Origin: Pleurocapsales cyanobacterium LEGE 10410
Lineage (GTDB): Bacteria; Cyanobacteriota; Cyanobacteriia; Cyanobacteriales; Xenococcaceae
Length of the DNA stretch: 64,000 nucleotides
Assembly (NCBI GenBank): GCA_015207195.1
Contig: JADEXJ010000003.1
Coordinates: forward strand, 34,907-98,906
Direction of reading: 5' to 3'
The position numbers and the translations under genes are program-made. Of the stretch, positions 17,746 through 26,822 are shown piece after piece. The notes beneath the pieces were generated by a model, which worked only from the letters and a program-made list of their open reading frames with translations, was not told the origin of the DNA and did no database searches. Numbering within the stretch: position 1 is the stretch's first letter; every line of letters starts with the position of its first letter.

Positions 17746-20052
17746 ATGAAACTTGACCGCAGAACTTTTCTACAGCAAGCTGGACTGGCTTTGTTTACTT
17801 GGGGAGCAACCGAAGCTGGAATCTCATCTCTAGTTAACAATAACCATCTGGCAAGATCGATCGCCAATTATCAACAGACTTTAGCTCAGCCTACCAACCG
17901 TAAGCTTGCTCTGTTAGTGGGGATCAATCGTTATCCAAATTATGAGCATCTAACGGGGTGCTTGACAGATATTGAGCTGCAACGGGAGCTATTGATTCAC
18001 CGTTTTGGCTTTAATCCCAGTGATATTATTACCTTGAGCGATCGCCTGGCTACTAGAGAAAACATCGAAACTACTTTTATCGAACACTTGGGACAGGCTA
18101 AAGCAGATGATGTAGTAGTATTTCACTTCAGTGGTTACGGCGGTCAAATTAAAATGCCGTTGTCTGTAGATGGCAATAATCTTAAAGCAGAAAACACCAG
18201 CAGTCCTGCTTGGGATAGTCCTGGTGCTTTCCGTTTGGTCAACAGCTTTATTCCAGTAAACGGAGTATCGTCTTCCGCCAAAAAATCTCGCGCCAACGGT
18301 ATTTTGCAAGAGAGTCTTTTGGTATTAGCCCAATCTTTGTCTACCGCCAAGTGTACTTTTGTCTTAGATACCAGCTTTAATACTACTTCGGCAAGCAAAC
18401 ACAGCAACCTGAAGATTCGTTCTGTTTCCCAGGTTTTTGAAGATCTCAGCCCTCAAGAATTAGCTTTTTTGGCAGAATTAAATGCTGATTTGGCTAGCAA
18501 AGGACTCAAGGCGAGTAAAAGAGTCTCCTCCTTACCTGGAGTGGTTCTTTCTGCTAGCGGTAAAAACCAAGTAGCAGCCGAAAGACAGTGGGATAGTTTT
18601 AGTGCAGGACTGTTTACCCACGCTTTAACTCGGCATCTTTGGCAGATTACGCCTAGTAGCAAAATGCAGCTAGCTTTGGCTAGAAGCGCAGAAACGGTAG
18701 AACAGGTGATGGGTAGACAGCAACAGCCTAGTTTGAATAGCACTGATAAAATGGCGATCGCTTATTATCTGGCTGCTAGTGATGCTCCCCAGGCGATAGG
18801 AGTTATTAGTAAGGCAGATAACAATAACAATATAGAGCTAAAGCTTTTGGGCTTGCCTGCCAACATACTCGATTGCTATGAAGTTAATTCCTGTTTTAGT
18901 TCGATCCCGAATAACGTTCCTCAACTACAGCTAAAATCTCAAGAAGGTCTAGTTGCCAAAACCAAATTATTATCGACAATTATTGAATCTCCTCAAGTAG
19001 GTCAGTTGGTGAATGAATCGCTGCGAATGTTGAAGCGGGACTTGAAATTGACCTTGGCAATGGATTTTGACTTGGAAAGAATTGAACGGGTTGATGCTAC
19101 TAGCGCGCTAGCTAATATACCTGCGATTAGTTCGGCAATAGTATCTGGAGAACAACACGCCGATTGCCTATTGGGAAAAGTTAGTTCAGTCCCCACCTCA
19201 GAAGCAATTACTGATTCAGAAACTAAAAAACCGACCTTTAGCTATGGTTTGTATACTGCTGGAGGAGTATTAATTGATAAAACTACAGGACTAGAAGAAG
19301 AAGCAGTTAAAATCGCCATCGACCGCCTACAGCCTCAATTTAACAACCTATTAACAGCTAAATGGCTGGAATTGACCAATAACGAGTTTTCTTCACAATT
19401 AAAGGTGAGTGCTACCCTGACCGCCAAAGGAGAAAAACCAACTGCTGGCTGGCGGAGAACCACATTTCCTGTAGAGAATCAACAGCTATCTACCAAAAAA
19501 ACCCGTTTCGCTACAAATAGCTTGAATACCGAGTCAGCTAATGCCTCACCTTTCCTAGCCAAAGGTGCAGAAATAGAACTGACCCTGAACAATTTTAGCG
19601 ATCGCCAACTCTATGCCCTACTGTTGGGCGTTGATTCTGATAGTGATATTTTTGCTCTTTATACCCCGATTCAACCCTCCAAGGCTGAAGCAGAAGCTCG
19701 CTTAGAAAACATTGCGATCGCCCCTGGCAACAAATTGGTCATTCCTCCAGTAGAAAATTCTTGGCAATGGAAAGCTCCTGAATCGGCTGGAATTAATACG
19801 CTATATGCAATTTTTGCCGTCCAACCTTTTGCCAATACTCTTAAAGCCTTGACTACACAACCCAACTTTAAGCTGGATCGAGAGCAGGTATTAAAAGTGA
19901 CTAATCCCCTAGAGGTAGTAAATTCTTTAATGCAAGATTTACACAATGCTAGTTCGGTCGCCGATAGTTTCTTGCCCAAGGATGATGTCTATGCTTTAGA
20001 TGTCAATAGTTGGGCAACTTTAAATTTTGTCTATGAAGTAGCAAATCTCTAA
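17746..20052 (+). CDS. Caspase-fold (peptidase C14-like) protein with Tyr/Ser in place of the His/Cys dyad, Tat signal, DUF4384-like domain
   Basis: The protein (768 residues) starts MKLDRRTFLQQAGLALF, a Tat-type signal with twin Arg at 5-6. Residues 52-215 form the caspase p20-like core (LALLVGINRYPNYEHLTGCLTD). In active orthocaspases the His is in FSGHG and the Cys in D-x-C; here these are FSGYGG (Tyr131) and VLDTSF (Ser210). Such YS variants are known among cyanobacterial orthocaspases and are expected to be proteolytically inactive. A DUF4384-like region (LYALLLGVDSDSDIFALYTP) lies near residue 622. It probably acts in the periplasm as a scaffold or binding protein. The LpxB-like gene starts 3 bp after its stop, so the two are almost certainly co-transcribed. 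Confidence 0.87.
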   Translation: MKLDRRTFLQQAGLALFTWGATEAGISSLVNNNHLARSIANYQQTLAQPTNRKLALLVGINRYPNYEHLTGCLTDIELQRELLIHRFGFNPSDIITLSDRLATRENIETTFIEHLGQAKADDVVVFHFSGYGGQIKMPLSVDGNNLKAENTSSPAWDSPGAFRLVNSFIPVNGVSSSAKKSRANGILQESLLVLAQSLSTAKCTFVLDTSFNTTSASKHSNLKIRSVSQVFEDLSPQELAFLAELNADLASKGLKASKRVSSLPGVVLSASGKNQVAAERQWDSFSAGLFTHALTRHLWQITPSSKMQLALARSAETVEQVMGRQQQPSLNSTDKMAIAYYLAASDAPQAIGVISKADNNNNIELKLLGLPANILDCYEVNSCFSSIPNNVPQLQLKSQEGLVAKTKLLSTIIESPQVGQLVNESLRMLKRDLKLTLAMDFDLERIERVDATSALANIPAISSAIVSGEQHADCLLGKVSSVPTSEAITDSETKKPTFSYGLYTAGGVLIDKTTGLEEEAVKIAIDRLQPQFNNLLTAKWLELTNNEFSSQLKVSATLTAKGEKPTAGWRRTTFPVENQQLSTKKTRFATNSLNTESANASPFLAKGAEIELTLNNFSDRQLYALLLGVDSDSDIFALYTPIQPSKAEAEARLENIAIAPGNKLVIPPVENSWQWKAPESAGINTLYAIFAVQPFANTLKALTTQPNFKLDREQVLKVTNPLEVVNSLMQDLHNASSVADSFLPKDDVYALDVNSWATLNFVYEVANL

Positions 20053-20055
20053 CGG

Positions 20056-21345
20056 ATGAACTTACATCGATTGTCGAGCAAATCTGGTGATCTGCAACCG
20101 ACTGATATTGTTATTTTGTCTAATGGACCAGGAGAAATCATAACCTGGGTGCGCCCCGTAGTTAAACACCTGAATAAAGTTCTAGGAGACTGGCAAAATC
20201 TAAGAATTTCGGTGCTGTTGTCTCCTTGTCCCCACAGCACGGGGCAAGAAGCTGCGATCGCCTCTAGCTATCGAGGGGTAGATCGGGTACTACCAGCCTC
20301 AGATTTCTGGGATTTTTTACTTTGGGGCAAAACAAAAGACCATTGGCAATGGTACGAGCGTGGCATCGTCGTCTTTTTGGGTGGCGACCAGTTTTATACC
20401 GTTGCTATTAGTAAACGATTGCAATACTCTAGCTTAATTTATGCTGAATGGGATGCCCGTTGGTATCGTTTGGTCGATCGCTTTGCAGCTATGAATCAAC
20501 GGGTAATTGAACGAGTTCCTAAGTCTTATCAAGCCAAGTTTGATTTAGTGGGAGACTTGATGGCAGACGTGGCTTTAGAAGTTGAATCACGGGATACTAG
20601 ATCTAATACCGATACTCCTTTAATTGGGCTATTAGTCGGTTCAAAACCCGCCAAGCTGTTGCAGGGGGTTCCCTTGTGCATGGCGATCGCCGAACAGATT
20701 CACCAACAACAACCCCAAGTTCAGTTGATGATTCCCGTTGCACCTACCCTCGATCTGACTACCCTGAGTAAATATGCTAATCGACGAGACAACCCACTCA
20801 TCCCATCTTTGGGCAATGTGGAGGGCAAATTGGTTACAGTGGGGGAAGCAACAACTTATCTGGAAACTTCAGGAGGCACTAAAATTCGCCTGATTACAGA
20901 ATTTCCTGCCTATCGAGATCTAATCTGCTGTCAGCTATGCTTGACTACAGTGGGGGCAAATACGGCAGAATTAACCGCTTTAGGCATCCCGATGATTGTT
21001 TTATTGCCGACTCAACAACTAGATGCCATGCGTTCTTGGGATGGGCTACCAGGAATTTTAGCCAATCTACCAGGGGTGGGAACGGCATTAGCCAAGCTGA
21101 TAAATTGGTTGGTTCTTAAGCAAGGAAGGCTGTTTGCCTGGCCCAATATTTGGGCGGGACGGGAAATTGTTCCCGAATTGGTGGGTAAGTTAGAGCCAGA
21201 AGCGATCGCTCTTTTGGTTCTAGATTATCTAGCTCATCCCGACAAACTGCAAAACATACATGATAGTTTAATCACAGTAAGAAGTAAAACTGGCGCAGCA
21301 GAACAGATTGCAGATATAATAAAACAGGAAATAACTAAAACTTAA
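20056..21345 (+). CDS. LpxB-related (lipid-A-disaccharide synthase-like) protein
   Basis: This 429-residue protein belongs to the cyanobacterial group related to lipid-A-disaccharide synthase (TIGR03492 type, to my recollection). It has DIVILSNGPGEIITWVRPVV at the start, a family signature, then VFLGGDQFYTVAISKRL, YAEWDARWYRLVDRFAAM and a C-terminal LTTVGANTAELTALGIPMIVLLP that resembles the nucleotide-sugar site of GT19 enzymes. It is a GT-B fold, probably membrane-associated, acting on a lipid-linked sugar. Cyanobacterial lipid A differs from the enterobacterial type, so the acceptor is uncertain. The start is ATG 20056, three bases after the caspase-like gene. Confidence 0.82.
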   Translation: MNLHRLSSKSGDLQPTDIVILSNGPGEIITWVRPVVKHLNKVLGDWQNLRISVLLSPCPHSTGQEAAIASSYRGVDRVLPASDFWDFLLWGKTKDHWQWYERGIVVFLGGDQFYTVAISKRLQYSSLIYAEWDARWYRLVDRFAAMNQRVIERVPKSYQAKFDLVGDLMADVALEVESRDTRSNTDTPLIGLLVGSKPAKLLQGVPLCMAIAEQIHQQQPQVQLMIPVAPTLDLTTLSKYANRRDNPLIPSLGNVEGKLVTVGEATTYLETSGGTKIRLITEFPAYRDLICCQLCLTTVGANTAELTALGIPMIVLLPTQQLDAMRSWDGLPGILANLPGVGTALAKLINWLVLKQGRLFAWPNIWAGREIVPELVGKLEPEAIALLVLDYLAHPDKLQNIHDSLITVRSKTGAAEQIADIIKQEITKT

Positions 21346-22325
21346 TAATTACTCAAGCTCATTAAATTTTTGGTTTTAGTCAGCCAGATTATTTAGCTGT
21401 TTACCTGATTTCCTTGCCAAAGATCGCTTTTTGAGGTTATATTCAGGTTAAAATTTGGTAGAGTAATATCTCAGCAATTTCACGACCGCTTAGTAATTAT
21501 AGTCAGAGCAATGTCAATTTGGCTGGCGAGCGCCCCTAGCGGTGGTCGAGCCAATCGCTACTTCAAGCATCTAGAATTCCCCAGTCGCCCAAAAATTACA
21601 TCAATCTGCTAAGACTTTACTAATCTTAATGAAATGGCTGATACTTTCCCAAATCCGTTATCAAGGGAACTGCTGTGTGGAGAGGCTGGATCCGTATCGT
21701 AGCAATGCTCCATCCTGGTTGGACAAAAGACGGTCAGCATTTTGGAGAAATTCCACGAGCGCGATTCTACAAGCTGAATGCGATTCAGCGTAGCTCGCGC
21801 TCAGAATCGCGCCCTCAGAATTTAGTTTGAGTGCCGAACAAGTCTCGCCCTAGGCAACGCAGAGTTGTGAAAGTGGTTCGACCCCGCCCCACGGCGCAAA
21901 GTTCCAGACAAATCCCTGAGGTCTCTCTAGGCAAGGCGGACTAAAAAAAGCTTACCAAGACACAGCGGAGCGTCACCGTTTCAGCTATTTGTTTTTACAA
22001 CTTCTGACCGTGGATTCCTTTGATCGGCTTCTTATTTAAGAGCAGAAAAAGTAGAAAGCTAATTTTACAATAGACAGATAATCAGCTTCCAAACACTAGC
22101 TAAATAATTCAAGTAATATTTATTCTAATAGTCTTTAGATATTATTTGCCCACGTCTAAATCCTTTGTAGCTATATCTGCGGGATTTACCGATTGATTTC
22201 TATTTTACGATTTTTTTGCATTGAAGATTACAAAACCAATCATGGACTACTTCTCGATCGATGTATTGCATGGTTTTACGACAGGCTAATCAGTAATCAG
22301 CCATCATAATTTTTGAGGAAAATTA
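21346..22325 (+). other. Long structured leader upstream of rne (candidate ncRNA or 5' UTR)
   Basis: I find no convincing gene in this 980-bp gap. The middle part (about 21520-22000) is visibly richer in G and C than the flanks and holds strong dyads: GCGCGATTCT (21759-21768) with AGAATCGCGC (21803-21812), an inner CTGAAT-GCG-ATTCAG hairpin (21774-21788), and GAGCGCGA (21757-21764) with TCGCGCTC (21795-21802). The first and third share a strand and cannot form at once. Cyanobacterial rne is known to have a long, autoregulatory 5' UTR, which fits. A separate small RNA is the alternative. RNase P RNA, tmRNA and SRP RNA consensus elements were not found. Confidence 0.5.
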
Positions 22326-24278
22326 ATGCCAAAACAGATTATTATTGCAGAACAACATCACATAGCTGCTGTTTTCTGGGAAGAACAAATACAAGAACTA
22401 ATTGTTGCTACAGGTCATCAACAGGTTAGTGATATCTATCTAGGTACGGTAGAAAACGTCATTCCTGGTATCGATGCAGCCTTTGTCAATATTGGTAATA
22501 GCGAACGCAATGGATTTATCCACGTTACAGATTTAGGTCCACTACGTCTCAAAAAAAGTGCAGCAGCGATCACTGAACTTTTGGTTCCCCAACAAAAGGC
22601 TTTAGTTCAGGTGATGAAAGAGCCAACGGGTAATAAGGGACCGAGGCTTACAGGGAACATAACTCTTCCAGGACGCTATTTAGTATTAATGCCCTACGGG
22701 AAGGGAGTTAAGCTGTCTCGTCGGATCTCTAATGAAAATGAACGCAGTCGTCTTCGAGCCTTAGCAATTTTAATCAAACCCCCTGGCATGGGTTTATTGA
22801 TTAGAACCGAGGCAGATGGCAAGGCAGAAGAAGCCATCATGGAAGATTTAGAATTTCTGCAAAAACAATGGGAGTCAATTCAGTACCAGGCAAATTATGC
22901 CAAGCCTCCAGTTCTACTCAATCGTGATGATGATTTTATTCAGCGTGTTTTGAGAGATACCTTTTCGGGCGAAGTCAATACAATTGTGGTTGATTCCTCG
23001 GCAGGAGTAAAACGAATCAAACAGCAGCTGATGAACTGGAGTAGTGGTCGTTCTCCCCAAGGTGTATTTATCGACTATCATCGAGAACCCCAGCCAATTC
23101 TAGACTACTATCGCGTTAGTGCTGCGGTCAGAGAAGCTCTTAAACCAAGAGTAGAATTGCCGTCGGGAGGGTATATTATCATCGAACCTACCGAGGCATT
23201 AACGGTAATTGATGTCAATTCAGGCTCTTTTACCCGCTCGGCAACTGCTAGAGAAACGGTACTGTGGACAAATACCGAGGCTGCGACAGAAATTGCCCGT
23301 CAACTACGTCTGCGAAATATTGGCGGAGTAATTGTGGTTGACTTTATCGATATGGATTCCCATCGCGACAAAATCAAACTACTAGAACACTTTAACAATA
23401 GTCTCAAAGGCGATAAAGCTCGTCCCCAAATAGCGCAACTTTCAGAGCTAGGTTTGGTAGAGCTAACCCGTAAACGTCAGGGCAAAAACATTTACGAGCT
23501 ATTTGGTCAAACTTGTCATACTTGCGGTGGTTTGGGACAAATAGCCCATCTTCCTGGAAAATTAGAAGCAGAATCTATAGAAACATCTCCGATAGTTCCT
23601 CCCGCAGCAATTCGCGAACCCGTAAATAGTATTCGTCCAGTAATTCCTGCTCCTGTAGAAAGGGAAAAAGTAGAAACAATTAGTACCCCAACTCCCAGCG
23701 AAGAATATGATGAGAATAATCGCCAGCCAGATTTACTCAATCATCCCAATTACCAAGAACAGGGAGGAAACAACGGTAATCGCCGTCGTCGTCGCAGCCG
23801 TCGCAATGACCTGTTGATCAAAGAAGAACTGATCGAACAAGAACCCCTATCGATTGAAGGAAATTTAGACCAAGATTTAGAAAACACCGAAGAGCGCAAA
23901 ACACGTTCTCAATCGCGATCGCCTCGTAGAGATGAAGCAAGTCTAGAAAAAGTCACGGTAGAGATGGGGGATTTGGAACAGGAAATGTACGCCCTCATGG
24001 GTGTTTCTCCTCTGATTTACGCCGAACAGGGTCAAGACCCTAAATCTGTTTTAGTCTATGTCAAAAAGCCTGGTGAAGAGTTGGCAGAGGCAGAACCAAA
24101 GGCTACCAACGCCGAAGCTAAACCATCAGAAAAGGAAAAACCCAAAACCATCGGCAAAAAAACTGAGGAGGTTGACGCAGCAGAACCTGTAGTTTCAGCC
24201 GAACCAGAACCTTCCGCTAAAGAAGAAGTCCCCAATGGTCGTCGTCGTCGTCGTCGCTCTTCGGCTACGCGAGAATAA
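22326..24278 (+). CDS. rne: RNase E/G family endoribonuclease
   Basis: This is the main mRNA-decay endonuclease of cyanobacteria. The 650 residues comprise an S1 domain (YLGTVENVIPGIDAAFVNIG, about 39-58), the RNase H- and DNase I-like catalytic regions with the metal-binding ALTVIDVNSGSFTR near residue 295 and VVDFIDMD near residue 340, and a Zn-link-type CHTCGG near residue 400. A non-catalytic tail of about 240 residues is rich in Arg, Glu and Pro, with an NRRRRRSRRND cluster. It ends in RRRRRRSSA plus TRE, the short C-terminal motif reported to recruit PNPase in cyanobacteria. It is downstream of a long structured leader and upstream of rnhB, 13 bp away. Confidence 0.97.
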   Translation: MPKQIIIAEQHHIAAVFWEEQIQELIVATGHQQVSDIYLGTVENVIPGIDAAFVNIGNSERNGFIHVTDLGPLRLKKSAAAITELLVPQQKALVQVMKEPTGNKGPRLTGNITLPGRYLVLMPYGKGVKLSRRISNENERSRLRALAILIKPPGMGLLIRTEADGKAEEAIMEDLEFLQKQWESIQYQANYAKPPVLLNRDDDFIQRVLRDTFSGEVNTIVVDSSAGVKRIKQQLMNWSSGRSPQGVFIDYHREPQPILDYYRVSAAVREALKPRVELPSGGYIIIEPTEALTVIDVNSGSFTRSATARETVLWTNTEAATEIARQLRLRNIGGVIVVDFIDMDSHRDKIKLLEHFNNSLKGDKARPQIAQLSELGLVELTRKRQGKNIYELFGQTCHTCGGLGQIAHLPGKLEAESIETSPIVPPAAIREPVNSIRPVIPAPVEREKVETISTPTPSEEYDENNRQPDLLNHPNYQEQGGNNGNRRRRRSRRNDLLIKEELIEQEPLSIEGNLDQDLENTEERKTRSQSRSPRRDEASLEKVTVEMGDLEQEMYALMGVSPLIYAEQGQDPKSVLVYVKKPGEELAEAEPKATNAEAKPSEKEKPKTIGKKTEEVDAAEPVVSAEPEPSAKEEVPNGRRRRRRSSATRE

Positions 24279-24291
24279 ACGCAATCTTAAA

Positions 24292-24903
24292 GTGAATACA
24301 AGTTATGGTGACGAGCTGTTATCAGAATTTCAACCAACGTCCTTAATTGCAGGGGTCGATGAAGTTGGCAGAGGTGCTTTATTTGGTTCTGTAGTAGCAG
24401 CAACAGTGGTTTTACCTCTAGGGGTAGTTCCACGGTTGATTGACATAGGGGTCAAGGATAGTAAAAAATTATCTTCGCGCTCACGCCAAGAACTAGTTCA
24501 GCCAATCAAGGAAATAGTATCCGACTGGCAGATCGGTAGTGCTAGCGTTGCCGAAATCGACAGCCTAAACATTTTACAGGCTTCTCTCTTGGCGATGCAG
24601 AGATCTGTAGTAGGTTTACGGGTCGCCCCAGATATTTGTCTGGTAGATGGCAAGTTTTCAATTCCCAACTTGTCAATTAGCCAAAAAACCGTAATCAAAG
24701 GAGATTTGCGATCGCCTGTAATTGCTGCTGCGAGTATTCTAGCTAAAGTATGGCGCGATGAGGCGATCGTTAATTTGGCGCAAAAGTATCCCCAATACGA
24801 TTTGGCAGCCAACAAGGGCTATCCTACCCCCAATCATCGTTTGGCGATCACGCAGTACGGAATCTGCGCCGAACATCGACGCTCTTTTAAGTCTTGTCGT
24901 TAG
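24292..24903 (+). CDS. rnhB: Ribonuclease HII
   Basis: RNase HII removes RNA from RNA-DNA hybrids and single ribonucleotides from DNA. The signature is LIAGVDEVGRGALFGSVVAA, holding the DEVGRG active-site block. Other acidic residues appear in ICLVDGKF and AASILAKVWRDE. The frame is open further upstream into rne, giving a poly-Val stretch that is only the rne arginine codons read in another frame. I therefore place the start at GTG 24292, 13 bp after the rne stop, yielding 203 residues, a normal length. No strong Shine-Dalgarno sequence is visible, and translation is probably coupled to rne. Confidence 0.93.
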   Translation: MNTSYGDELLSEFQPTSLIAGVDEVGRGALFGSVVAATVVLPLGVVPRLIDIGVKDSKKLSSRSRQELVQPIKEIVSDWQIGSASVAEIDSLNILQASLLAMQRSVVGLRVAPDICLVDGKFSIPNLSISQKTVIKGDLRSPVIAAASILAKVWRDEAIVNLAQKYPQYDLAANKGYPTPNHRLAITQYGICAEHRRSFKSCR

Positions 24904-24944
24904 TACTCAAAGCGATCGCTCACCCAGGTTAGATCTACGTATTG

Positions 24945-24967
24945 CTAATAATCGTAACGATTATTAG
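24945..24967. terminator. Perfect 10-bp AT-rich dyad after rnhB
   Basis: CTAATAATCG (24945-24954) and CGATTATTAG (24958-24967) are exact inverted repeats around TAA. They lie about 40 bp after the rnhB stop. There is no proper T-run, so this could be a stabilising 3' hairpin rather than a true terminator, or a protein-binding dyad. Confidence 0.4.
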
Positions 24968-25141
24968 TTAGAGGCGAATTCTAAAATAGACAGTTCAGGC
25001 GATCGCGAAGCTGGAAAAAAATTTTCTGACTTTGCTTGAAGATCGACAATTTAAAATGAACTCATTGATTTGAGGTGAGCCGTTCTGTTGGCATCCTCAA
25101 TTAATCTGAGTCAATTGGGCAGAACCGAGCCGAAGTTAAAT

Positions 25142-25726
25142 CTAATACCCCATCTCAGGAGACAACTTGGCTACGGACTCAGAACGAGATTTGCTTTCGT
25201 GGGATGCCCAGCTACGATAATCTTGAACTAGCTGGGTGGTAAGCTTGTTTTTAATTCTACCTAAGACGCTTTTGAGCAGTTTGTTACCCGCTACTTCCAA
25301 AAATGATTTCGGTGTAAACATCAAAGCGGTAGGTAATTCTACCCCCACCTCTAAATCCGCCTGTCCTAGTAGGGTGGTTTGTCCGTCGGATTCATTGGGA
25401 TATAACACACCTTTGAGCTTGAGCGAAAAACGCCGATTAATATAATCTATTCCCTCAATTTGACAATCCTCAGACTGTAAATATACGCTACCGTTTGAAC
25501 CCGACCAAACCTTTAGCAGTACAATTGGTTGGAAGTGGTAGATCTCCATAAAGTCGATCGGTCGCATTTTTAGCTCGTACAGCTCGTCAGACATCTGCTT
25601 CATTAACCTGGGATCGGAGATCGCTTCTACCACCCTTTTTGGTTGACGCAAATAATGTTGTATTGGGATTTCCGCGTTATCTACTGATATTTGAACCGAT
25701 TCTGAGGTGTTGAAACTAACGTACAT
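25142..25726 (-). CDS. DUF1997 family protein
   Basis: This 194-residue protein matches the DUF1997 family of cyanobacteria and plastids. It has LRQPKRVVEAISDPRLMKQMSDELYEL at roughly residues 27-53, MRPIDFMEIYHFQPIVLLKVW, and then a strand-rich core ending GRIKNKLTTQLVQDYRSWA. The structure looks like a SRPBCC or lipid-binding-like beta sheet with a long C-terminal helix, but no activity is known. There is no signal peptide and no membrane segment, so it is probably cytoplasmic. The gene is divergent from pheA, with a short AT-rich promoter region in between. Confidence 0.85.
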   Translation of the reverse strand: MYVSFNTSESVQISVDNAEIPIQHYLRQPKRVVEAISDPRLMKQMSDELYELKMRPIDFMEIYHFQPIVLLKVWSGSNGSVYLQSEDCQIEGIDYINRRFSLKLKGVLYPNESDGQTTLLGQADLEVGVELPTALMFTPKSFLEVAGNKLLKSVLGRIKNKLTTQLVQDYRSWASHESKSRSESVAKLSPEMGY

Positions 25727-25836
25727 AGGTGATGTTAAAGTCTTTACTATTTATTAATTTTAAGTTACATTTTGCAACCAAGTTATCCTTATGTAAATAA
25801 ATAATACTTTCGTTGTATTTTTGCAAACCAATTTTT

Positions 25837-26676
25837 ATGAAGCTTTCTCTTGCCTATCTCGGTCCTACGGGAACTAACTCAGAAACCGCTGCCTTAGCCT
25901 ATGCAGACTGGATCTATCGCCATCAACCATCAACCACTATCACATTATGTCCCTATCCTAGTATTGCCTTGGCATTACGCTCTGTAGCTAACGGCGAAAT
26001 AGATCGGGCGATCGTACCGATTGAAAATTCCATCGAAGGTAGTGTTACCGTTGTTTTAGATACTCTATGGCAGTCAGCGATTCAAGTTCATCAAGAATTA
26101 ACTATCCCTATTTTTCACGGGCTATTGTCTTACAGCCCATCCTTAGAGCAAATCGAAACGGTTTATTCCCATCCTCAAGCCTTGGCTCAATGCCAAAAGT
26201 GGCTAGAAAAATTTTTACCTCAGGTTCAGCTTATTCCTACTAAGTCTACAACCGAAGGAGTCAAGCTACTCAAACAAGACCAAACGGCAGCAGCGATCGC
26301 CTCTCCTAAAGCCTCTGAACTATATCAGGTTCCGTTGCTCAGGTCAGATATTAAGGATAGCCGTGATAATTGTACTCGTTTTTGGATTGTTAGTTCCCAC
26401 ATCAGCGACCGTGGCAGCCATCTAGCTTTGGCTTTTAGTCTTGCTCAAAATGCTCCAGGAGCTTTAGTTGAAGCTTTGGAAATTTTTGCTCATAGAAAAA
26501 TCAACCTCAGTAAAATCGAGTCTCGTCCGACCAAACGTTCTTTAGGAGAATACGTTTTTTTTATCGATCTAGAGGGAAATTCTCACGACCCTGAAATTAC
26601 GAATGCTCTTGCAGAATTATCTAGCTGTACCGAAGTTCTAAAAATCTTTGGCAACTATAATATTTTAGACGTATAG
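25837..26676 (+). CDS. pheA: Prephenate dehydratase
   Basis: The enzyme converts prephenate to phenylpyruvate for phenylalanine synthesis. The 279-residue monofunctional form has LAYLGPTGTNSETAAL at the N-terminus, the catalytic-region DNCTRFWIVSS (TRF motif), and a C-terminal ACT domain (GALVEALEIFAHRKINLSKIESRP, about residues 207-230). The ESRP motif is that of the Phe-binding regulatory site, so feedback inhibition is expected. I choose ATG 25837 over a TTG eight codons upstream because MKLSLAYLGP is where the family begins. No chorismate mutase domain is fused. Confidence 0.95.
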   Translation: MKLSLAYLGPTGTNSETAALAYADWIYRHQPSTTITLCPYPSIALALRSVANGEIDRAIVPIENSIEGSVTVVLDTLWQSAIQVHQELTIPIFHGLLSYSPSLEQIETVYSHPQALAQCQKWLEKFLPQVQLIPTKSTTEGVKLLKQDQTAAAIASPKASELYQVPLLRSDIKDSRDNCTRFWIVSSHISDRGSHLALAFSLAQNAPGALVEALEIFAHRKINLSKIESRPTKRSLGEYVFFIDLEGNSHDPEITNALAELSSCTEVLKIFGNYNILDV

Positions 26677-26747
26677 CTTCGTTCTTCTAGTAGATATAGG
26701 CGTAAATGAAAACACCATTTAGTTAACCTCAAACCTTGACCATATCT

Positions 26748-26772
26748 AACTTACTACTTACTACTCGCTACT
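26748..26772. repeat. Heptamer repeat patch with adjoining GCGAAGCGGTA word
   Basis: TAACTTACTACTTACTACTCGCTACTC is the reverse-complement form of the GAGTAG..AAGTA heptamers elsewhere in the window. It is followed by AAGCGAAGCGGTA, a word also present beside the 13942 array. It lies between two convergent genes. Confidence 0.65.
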
Positions 26773-26822
26773 CAAGCGAAGCGGTACTAGACTATTAACT
26801 TTTAATTTTGCTCGACATACGG

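Noticed and set aside
21629..21793. Rightward ORF of about 55 codons in the rne leader (starts MKWLILS)
   Set aside because: It runs through the inverted repeats, has no ribosome-binding site and unusual composition (CCVERLDPYRS). It is more likely non-coding.
21868..21895. tRNA T-arm-like sequence GTGGTTCGACCCCGC
   Set aside because: The motif has only a 4-bp stem, and no acceptor or anticodon arm could be fitted around it. It does not support tRNA or tmRNA.
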